Below the pieces are notes generated by a model. That model had not been told where the DNA came from and did not search any database. It worked only from the letters and a program-made list of their open reading frames with translations. Below, piece after piece: positions 1-4,080 of a stretch of DNA of 6,299 nt. Source of the stretch: Thermoplasmata archaeon. Lineage in GTDB: Archaea; Thermoplasmatota; Thermoplasmata; JAGHBH01. The position numbers were made by a program, and so were the translations under genes. The stretch is taken from assembly GCA_030673205.1 (NCBI GenBank), contig DAOVJP010000085.1, positions 1 through 6,299 of the forward strand. The letters run 5' to 3'. Position 1 is the first letter of the stretch, and every line of letters starts with the position of its first letter.

Positions 1-135
1 CGCCCTATCCTGTGCCCTGGGAGCTGCACCTCGCTTGATGGCCTCCTTGAGTGTTTCCTCGCCGTCAGTTCCCTTGAGTCCCACCCTTCCGCCCATGCCC
101 GCTATGGGGTTCACCAGAAAGGCTAGTCTGAGCAT
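1..135 (-). CDS. ATP-NAD kinase family protein (COG3199-like), N-terminal fragment
   Basis: The minus strand reads from ATG at 135-133 through 45 open codons to the window edge, so the C-terminal part is missing. The protein begins MLRLAFLVNPIAGMGGRVGL and continues KGTDGEE, then an AIKRGAAP segment. The hydrophobic strand followed by NPIAGMGG, and the GLKGTDG motif just after it, are hallmarks of the archaeal/bacterial predicted NAD kinase family distinct from classical PpnK. By family knowledge the NPxAG loop and GTDG belong to the nucleotide-binding fold shared with diacylglycerol and NAD kinases; the expected activity is phosphorylation of NAD to NADP in the cytoplasm, but some members have other or unknown substrates. 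An ATG at 142 is in a different frame without family motifs. There is no Shine-Dalgarno; a TATA-like element about 28 bases upstream suggests a leaderless message. Confidence 0.82.
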   Translation of the reverse strand, partial: MLRLAFLVNPIAGMGGRVGLKGTDGEETLKEAIKRGAAPRAQDRA

Positions 136-159
136 TGTACATGGGAGGGAGGAGGGGGG

Positions 160-167
160 ATAAAAAG
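160..167 (-). promoter_or_regulatory. TATA-like box for the NAD kinase homologue
   Basis: On the minus strand CTTTTTAT is centred about 28 bases before the ATG at 135, the distance expected for an archaeal TATA box driving a leaderless transcript. A C/T-rich stretch (159-143) lies between box and start and contains no Shine-Dalgarno. The same T-run could instead be the terminator of the preceding gene, so the call is tentative. Confidence 0.4.
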
Positions 168-171
168 GCTT
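161..171 (-). terminator. Possible oligo-T terminator after the TPR ATPase gene
   Basis: Read on the minus strand, the TGA stop at 174-172 is followed within six bases by a run of five T and then a pyrimidine-rich stretch. Archaeal RNA polymerase can terminate at short T-runs without a hairpin. Overlap with the putative TATA box of the next gene makes the two functions hard to separate from sequence alone. Confidence 0.3.
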
Positions 172-2598
172 TCAATGCTCTTTGTTTAGGTCGTCTTTTG
201 GTCCGATTACCTTCAATGCCCCCAACTCTTCCAAAAGTTTGGCTGCTTCTTCCGCCATTGCCATGTTGCCGATCCCCTCCCAGATATCTTTCGCCTTTGT
301 GAGCTGTTCTATCGCCTGGGGAGCATCTCCCTTACCCTTGTATATCCGCCCAAACTCGAAAAGGGTGTCTGCCAACTCATAGGGCATGTCCGCCTCTTCC
401 ATGAGCCTGATGCTCTCCTCGAAATGCTCTGTGGTCTTGTCCCATTCCTCTAGCTTGGCTAATATCATGCCAAATATATTGTGGGACCCGGCGATCATCC
501 TCTTATCGCCCAGTTTTTCAAATATCTGGAGTGATCTCTTGCAGCGTTCCATGGCCTCCCCAAATCTCCCTTTGTCCCCGATCTCTGCCAGTTCCTCTGC
601 GCTGTTGACAAGCCCAAAACCCTCAAGGCGAATGTCTCCTATCCGCTTAGCTATCTCTATCTGCTTCTCATAGTATTCAAGGGCCTTCTCATAATCCTTT
701 GTCCTTCCATATACACACCCAATATTGTTGTAGGTATTCGTCAACTCCAACAGATCGTTGGCATCTTCCAAGATCTCTATGCTCCTCTGAAGATAATCCA
801 TGGCCAGCCCGTAATCCCCCTTCTCCAGATATGCAACCCCCATGTTGCCGTACATCTTTCCCAAGAGGCTCTTGTCACCCGCCTCCTCCGCGAGCCCTAT
901 GCCCTTGGAAATGCTGTCCACAGCATCGTCCAGATGTCCTCTTTTCCAAAACACTTTCCCGATCAGTCTGTGGCATTCGGCGGTGAGGCTCGTGTCGTGG
1001 CTCTTCGTGGCGATCTCCAGGCCAGCCTCTAATGCCTGGAGCGCCTCGTCAAGTTGACCTCTCTCTTGGAATATCTGTCCCAGATGAAACTGTGCCTCTG
1101 CAATGCTTTTTTCATCGCTTTCCTTTTTTCCCAAAACGATGAGCTGTTTATTGTAGTCTATCGCAGAGTCCCATTCACCCACAATGTAGCAGGTATTGCC
1201 AAGTCTCTTTAGGACAGCTATCTTCTTTGCTATCCTCCTCTTGTCCCGTTTGGGGTCTTTGTTGAGTCTTTCCAGAACGTCCAGCGCGATCTTGTAATAG
1301 GTCAGAGCTTCGTGTGGTGCGAATATCTTTGCAGCGCAATCCCCGGCCTTTGTTGCATACTCTACGGTCTTCTCATGTTCCATTGCGTTTATGAAGTGGA
1401 GTGCAAGATCGTGTATCACCTCATCCACATCTGTGTCATAGTGTTTCTCGATGCAGAGGCCTACCCTTCTGTGGGCTTGCTGTCTCACTTTTAGGTGAAG
1501 CTGGGAATATACTATCTCGTATGCCTCGGCATTGAACTTGTACTTATCCATCCCACGTTTATCTTGTTCGATAAGCCCTGTGCCTTCCAGTCTATCCAAT
1601 GCGGCACGCAGGCTTGTGTCATCGATCTGTGTGGCACACCCCAATATCTTGGTGTCCACGACATACCCCACTACGGCGGCGTATCTCAGCACCCCACTGG
1701 TTTCTTCGTCCAATTTGTTGATCCTATCAGCAATAGGCTCCCTATGGACTTCTGGGGTCTCCCTCTTGGATACCTCTACTCCCATAGCCTCCTCGCTTTC
1801 CTTTCCATGGAACTCTCCCGTAACCTCCTCGGAAACTCCCTCTAGTTCAAGAAAAGAACTGGCCAGCTCTGGGCTCTCGGGAAGAGTTACGCCCTGGAGA
1901 GTAAGCCTGGTGGCCCTCTCCTCCCGTTCCATCGCATAGATGGTATCAGTCACTATCCCGCCCCTCCCAGATAGTTTCTGAGAGTCATATGTAAGATAGA
2001 AGAATATCCTAGAATCCCTGATGCTCCTTACCATATAATGGGATAGCTTTATGGACGAGGTGTCCGCCCAATGGATATCCTCCAAGCACAACATCAGTGG
2101 CGTTTCCTCTGCGATAGCTATGAGCAATCGAGAGAACCCCTCGAATACGATATCACTGGACTTTCCGATCTCGGAGATAGCCACATCCTTTCTGAGAAAG
2201 TCATATCCGCCCCAGTCACTACGAAAGCGCTTTAGGATGGGGAGTACTCCCCCCATCTCATAGGGAAGGCTCTTGATGGTCTCGCCTATCAAGGTACCGT
2301 TGACATCCGAATCCTCGAGGTACCGGGTCACCACCCCCACGAACGGTACATAGGGTTTCATGGAATCCCTATGGCGGCATCTTGCAGATAGGAAAGGGGC
2401 GTTCTTTGCCTCAGAGTACGTTTCCAATGATCTGACGAGGCGGGTCTTGGTGACATCCTTATAGCTGTCGATAACGAGCGCATTTCCCTCTCCACTCATC
2501 GCCTGATCCACACACTTCCTTACAGCCACCATCTTTCCACTCGCTCTGCCAACATCGGTGCCGTCTGACCCAGACCCTTCTCTTTTTCCCTTCTTCAT
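172..2598 (-). CDS. AAA/STAND-like ATPase with degenerate P-loop and C-terminal TPR array
   Basis: Predicted 808-residue cytoplasmic protein. The order resembles the AAA_16/MalT-type signalling ATPases: an N-terminal ATPase module (about residues 20-240), a winged-helix-like segment (about 289-386, beginning IADRINKLDEETSGVLRYAA), then about nine 34-40-residue TPR units (about 412-775), with typical units such as YNNIGCVYGRTKDYEKALEY. Walker B is well preserved (LMLCLEDIHWAD, 167-179). The P-loop position reads DSYKDVTKTRLV (44-55): the Lys-Thr pair remains but the glycines of GxxGxGKT are gone. The usual GTYR near sensor 1 reads LTYD, and the lid region is replaced by an acidic stretch. Start: ATG 2598 has GGTGAT nine bases upstream; an in-frame ATG at 2685 would add 29 residues without family similarity. 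The likely role is a regulatory or scaffold protein using TPRs for partner binding; ATP hydrolysis is doubtful. No partner can be named. Confidence 0.85.
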   Translation of the reverse strand: MKKGKREGSGSDGTDVGRASGKMVAVRKCVDQAMSGEGNALVIDSYKDVTKTRLVRSLETYSEAKNAPFLSARCRHRDSMKPYVPFVGVVTRYLEDSDVNGTLIGETIKSLPYEMGGVLPILKRFRSDWGGYDFLRKDVAISEIGKSSDIVFEGFSRLLIAIAEETPLMLCLEDIHWADTSSIKLSHYMVRSIRDSRIFFYLTYDSQKLSGRGGIVTDTIYAMEREERATRLTLQGVTLPESPELASSFLELEGVSEEVTGEFHGKESEEAMGVEVSKRETPEVHREPIADRINKLDEETSGVLRYAAVVGYVVDTKILGCATQIDDTSLRAALDRLEGTGLIEQDKRGMDKYKFNAEAYEIVYSQLHLKVRQQAHRRVGLCIEKHYDTDVDEVIHDLALHFINAMEHEKTVEYATKAGDCAAKIFAPHEALTYYKIALDVLERLNKDPKRDKRRIAKKIAVLKRLGNTCYIVGEWDSAIDYNKQLIVLGKKESDEKSIAEAQFHLGQIFQERGQLDEALQALEAGLEIATKSHDTSLTAECHRLIGKVFWKRGHLDDAVDSISKGIGLAEEAGDKSLLGKMYGNMGVAYLEKGDYGLAMDYLQRSIEILEDANDLLELTNTYNNIGCVYGRTKDYEKALEYYEKQIEIAKRIGDIRLEGFGLVNSAEELAEIGDKGRFGEAMERCKRSLQIFEKLGDKRMIAGSHNIFGMILAKLEEWDKTTEHFEESIRLMEEADMPYELADTLFEFGRIYKGKGDAPQAIEQLTKAKDIWEGIGNMAMAEEAAKLLEELGALKVIGPKDDLNKEH

Positions 2599-2607
2599 AG
2601 CGCGTAA

Positions 2608-2613
2608 ATCACC
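2608..2613 (-). promoter_or_regulatory. Shine-Dalgarno that decides the TPR ATPase start
   Basis: GGTGAT on the minus strand matches the anti-Shine-Dalgarno end of 16S rRNA and is nine bases from ATG 2598. A GAGGTG sits a few bases further upstream. This favours 2598 over the longer in-frame ATG at 2685. Confidence 0.55.
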
Positions 2614-2619
2614 ACCTCG

Positions 2620-2628
2620 ATTATTAAG
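2620..2628 (-). promoter_or_regulatory. TATA-like box for the TPR ATPase gene
   Basis: CTTAATAAT on the minus strand is an acceptable archaeal TATA element. Its centre is about 26 bases from ATG 2598, so a transcript starting from it would be almost leaderless and would lack the Shine-Dalgarno at 2613-2608. Either that site or this box is therefore probably not used as drawn; a promoter further upstream (near 2660-2700) is also possible. Confidence 0.35.
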
Positions 2629-2687
2629 ATTATCCCAAAGCCGTACATGCCTGCAACACTGGACAGAAGATATGTGCCTGATCACAG

Positions 2688-2716
2688 GGGGTTAAAGTAC
2701 CCTGATATCTAACCCC
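2688..2716. repeat. Inverted repeat GGGGTTA / TAACCCC in the divergent intergenic region
   Basis: GGGGTTA at 2688-2694 is exactly mirrored by TAACCCC at 2710-2716, with a 15-base spacer. It lies between the starts of the minus-strand TPR ATPase gene and the plus-strand fic gene, about 90 bases before the former and about 155 before the fic TATA box. A spaced dyad of this size could be an operator; chance cannot be excluded in a C/G-run-rich region. Confidence 0.4.
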
Positions 2717-2812
2717 ATTCCCACTCCCTCCTCTCACCACCTCCTCTCTCCTCCAACCATCCCCCAACCCTCTCCCCTCCCCCGTGCCCTTTCTTCCATT
2801 CCCACACCCCAC
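2713..2812. other. C/T-rich tract with G-quadruplex pattern on the minus strand
   Basis: About 100 bases of the plus strand contain only two G (2784, 2786). Within it, C5-AA-C3-TCT-C4-T-C5 at 2761-2783 means the minus strand has four runs of at least three G with loops of 1, 3 and 2 bases, the canonical G-quadruplex pattern. The tract fills most of the 310-base gap between the divergent genes; apart from it and the promoter-like elements, I see no gene or RNA there. Confidence 0.6.
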
Positions 2813-2861
2813 GGTGAGAGATACCTTCGACCCCATACCTCTGTTTTCGTGGCATTCACAC

Positions 2862-2893
2862 CGAAAACCATATAAGTATAAAAGGCGTATATG
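2862..2893 (+). promoter_or_regulatory. fic promoter: BRE-like, TATA box and flanking inverted repeat
   Basis: A BRE-like GAAAAC (2863-2868) is followed by TATAAGTATAAAAGG (2871-2885), a strong archaeal TATA region ending about 25 bases before ATG 2909. The bases between it and the ATG contain no Shine-Dalgarno, so the message is likely leaderless or nearly so. CATATA (2869-2874) and TATATG (2888-2893) form a 6-base inverted repeat surrounding the box, a possible binding site for a repressor, perhaps the Fic protein's own C-terminal DNA-binding domain (inference). Confidence 0.6.
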
Positions 2894-2908
2894 ATTAATT
2901 GAGTAAAC

Positions 2909-3811
2909 ATGAAGCAAATCATACTAGAGGCTCTTCGCTCCGCACTTCTTGAGAGAACCGGTTTCGAGGACCTGCCAGAAAAGGTTTGGAAGCGGAGTGG
3001 GGCACTCAACACCTGGGGGACGAACGCCATAGAGGGCAGCACCATCACAAGAAAAGAAGCAGAGCGCCTTATCCTGGAGGGGAAGAGCGTCGCCCGGAAG
3101 CCGGTGATGGAGGTCTTGGAAACCCTGCAGCACGAGCGTGTGTTCAGAGACCTTGTGGTCTGTCGTCACACAGATACTACGTTGAACACGGTGCTTGAGT
3201 TCCATGAAGGGATATTCCGTGGGATCCTTTTAGACGCCGGACAGTGGCGCAGGGTGAACGTGCGGATCGAGGGTGCTTCATTCACCCCGCCGAGGATGGA
3301 GAAGGTGGTCAGGGAGATGGAGAGATGGGAGAGGGCGTACAGAGACCGGGATGTTGAGGGGAACGATGTCTTCACCCTCGGAGCTTGGCTGCATTTCGAG
3401 TTCGAGCGGATACACCCGTTCAGCGATGGCAACGGCAGAGTAGGGCGCCTCCTCCTCAACCTTCATTTCCTACGTCGGAACTGGCCACCGATCCATATCC
3501 TCCCATCCCACAGAGAACAGTATATGAGGGCGCTGGCCGCAGCCGCCAAGGATAATCTCGCTCCGCTGACAGAATTCCTCAAGATCCTCATGGGGGCCAG
3601 CCTTGTTGACCTGCTCGATCAGGTCGGTACAGCAGAGGATGAGCTTCTTTCCCTCAGCGAAGCGGCAAAGGAAGCTCCATACAGCCCACAGTATCTGGCT
3701 TTGCGATGCAAACAAGGCGAGTTGCCAGCGGTGAAGAGCGGGCGGGAATGGAGGACAAGCAAGCACGCCCTCCGACTATATCTCTCACATCTCGGAAGGA
3801 AAGCGTTGTAA
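2909..3811 (+). CDS. Fic family AMP-transferase (class II, self-inhibited) with C-terminal HTH
   Basis: A 300-residue protein. The Fic active-site motif is complete, HPFSDGNGRVGR at residues 169-180, with the catalytic His169 and the phosphate-binding Gly-Asn-Gly-Arg loop. Upstream, TNAIEG (38-43) fits the inhibitory (S/T)xxxE(G/N) helix; its position before the Fic core marks class II, in which Glu42 would block productive ATP binding. FTPPRMEKVV (125-134) corresponds to the flap that docks the target. The family usually transfers AMP from ATP to a hydroxyl side chain of a protein. Residues about 248-295 (LSLSEAAKEAPYSPQYLALR and an AVKSGREWRTSKHAL stretch) look like an excisionase/MerR-type helix-turn-helix, suggesting DNA or partner binding. 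No adjacent antitoxin gene exists, consistent with built-in inhibition. The start is the first ATG, at the expected distance from a strong TATA box. The target is unknown. Confidence 0.93.
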   Translation: MKQIILEALRSALLERTGFEDLPEKVWKRSGALNTWGTNAIEGSTITRKEAERLILEGKSVARKPVMEVLETLQHERVFRDLVVCRHTDTTLNTVLEFHEGIFRGILLDAGQWRRVNVRIEGASFTPPRMEKVVREMERWERAYRDRDVEGNDVFTLGAWLHFEFERIHPFSDGNGRVGRLLLNLHFLRRNWPPIHILPSHREQYMRALAAAAKDNLAPLTEFLKILMGASLVDLLDQVGTAEDELLSLSEAAKEAPYSPQYLALRCKQGELPAVKSGREWRTSKHALRLYLSHLGRKAL

Positions 3812-3840
3812 GAACATCTTGCATAGCAGAGAGGCGAAAG

Positions 3841-3855
3841 GAGAACGACATTCTC
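3841..3855 (+). repeat. Small hairpin GAGAA-CGACA-TTCTC after fic
   Basis: A 5-base stem with a 5-base loop begins 30 bases after the fic stop and is followed by the pyrimidine-rich tract. It might contribute to 3' end formation, but the stem is short and no T-run follows directly, so it is weak evidence for a terminator. Confidence 0.25.
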
Positions 3856-3871
3856 GAATGGTCTTATCCAA

Positions 3872-3972
3872 CCTTCCCCCCACTCCTCAGCTCTTCCCTC
3901 TCCTTCGCGCTTTTCTCTCCTCCCACCACCTCCAACCCTGTCTCCTTTCCCACCTCACCCCTCACCCCCCCC
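3872..3972. other. Second C/T-rich tract, between fic and the VIT-VWA gene
   Basis: About 100 bases of the plus strand hold only four G. Near its right end CCC (3949-3951), CCCC (3958-3961) and C8 (3965-3972) give a formal minus-strand G-quadruplex pattern with loops of 6, 3 and about 2 bases, taking the C8 as two runs. The tract lies 61 bases after the fic stop, so as RNA it would be a C/U-rich 3' region that may help termination. No coding potential is evident. Confidence 0.5.
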
Positions 3973-3993
3973 AAAAAAGAACAGTTCCCTCTT

Positions 3994-4035
3994 TGTACCA
4001 ACAACCTTAAGTAAAAGGCTAAAAAGTGTACCAAC
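3994..4035. repeat. Direct repeat TGTACCAAC x2 upstream of the VIT-VWA gene
   Basis: TGTACCAAC occurs at 3994-4002 and again at 4027-4035, 33 bases apart, close to three DNA turns, so both copies would face the same side of the helix. They bracket the A-rich candidate TATA region at 4008-4026. This geometry suits a regulator-binding pair, although the repeat is short. Confidence 0.4.
4008..4026 (+). promoter_or_regulatory. Candidate TATA region of the VIT-VWA gene
   Basis: TTAAGTAAAAGGCTAAAAAG is the most A/T-rich stretch before the gene and resembles the fic box (AAGTATAAAAGGCG). A start about 25 bases downstream would give a leader of roughly 30-45 bases that includes the Shine-Dalgarno at 4069. 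TTATATG at 4040-4046 is an alternative box but would start transcription at or within the Shine-Dalgarno. Confidence 0.45.
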
Positions 4036-4046
4036 CTGGTTATATG

Positions 4047-4058
4047 TGTCCCGGGACA
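4047..4058. promoter_or_regulatory. 12-base perfect palindrome, possible operator
   Basis: TGTCCCGGGACA is its own reverse complement. It sits between the candidate TATA elements and the Shine-Dalgarno of the VIT-VWA gene, where a dimeric protein would block transcription initiation. Without a loop it is better explained as a protein-binding site than as an RNA hairpin. Confidence 0.45.
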
Positions 4059-4068
4059 ATTCCACTAT

Positions 4069-4073
4069 GGAGG
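4069..4073 (+). promoter_or_regulatory. Shine-Dalgarno GGAGG of the VIT-VWA gene
   Basis: GGAGG lies seven bases before ATG 4081. It overlaps an out-of-frame ATG at 4067 that meets a stop within about 23 codons, and no other in-frame ATG or GTG occurs after the TAA at 4012, so it fixes the start at 4081. Confidence 0.75.
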
Positions 4074-4080
4074 CAAAAAG

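Noticed and set aside
143..159. G-quadruplex on the plus strand near the NAD kinase start
   Set aside because: G3-A-G3-AGGA-G6 does not provide four G3 runs with loops of at least one base, so it is only a near miss.
1495..1939. Two 116-135 codon plus-strand frames within the TPR ATPase gene
   Set aside because: Antisense to a long, clearly structured coding region with TPR periodicity; no promoter or family similarity.
2599..2685. 29-residue N-terminal extension of the TPR ATPase from ATG 2685
   Set aside because: The sequence is Cys/Arg-rich without family similarity, while ATG 2598 has a Shine-Dalgarno at good spacing; kept only as an alternative start.
2891..2902. Three-codon upstream ORF (ATG ATT AAT TGA) before fic
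   Set aside because: It lies too close to the TATA box to be in the transcript if fic is leaderless, so it is probably never translated.
2630..2917. 95-codon minus-strand frame across the TPR ATPase/fic intergenic region
   Set aside because: It would start inside the fic start region, overlap its promoter, and mostly translates the low-complexity tract into Gly/Arg/Glu repeats.
3706..4014. 102-codon plus-strand frame running from inside fic into the intergenic region
   Set aside because: It overlaps the fic end in another frame and its second half is only the translated C/T-rich tract (Pro/Ser/Leu-rich).
2599..4080. Separate antitoxin gene next to fic
   Set aside because: Neither intergenic region contains a plausible small gene, and the Fic protein carries its own inhibitory TNAIEG motif.
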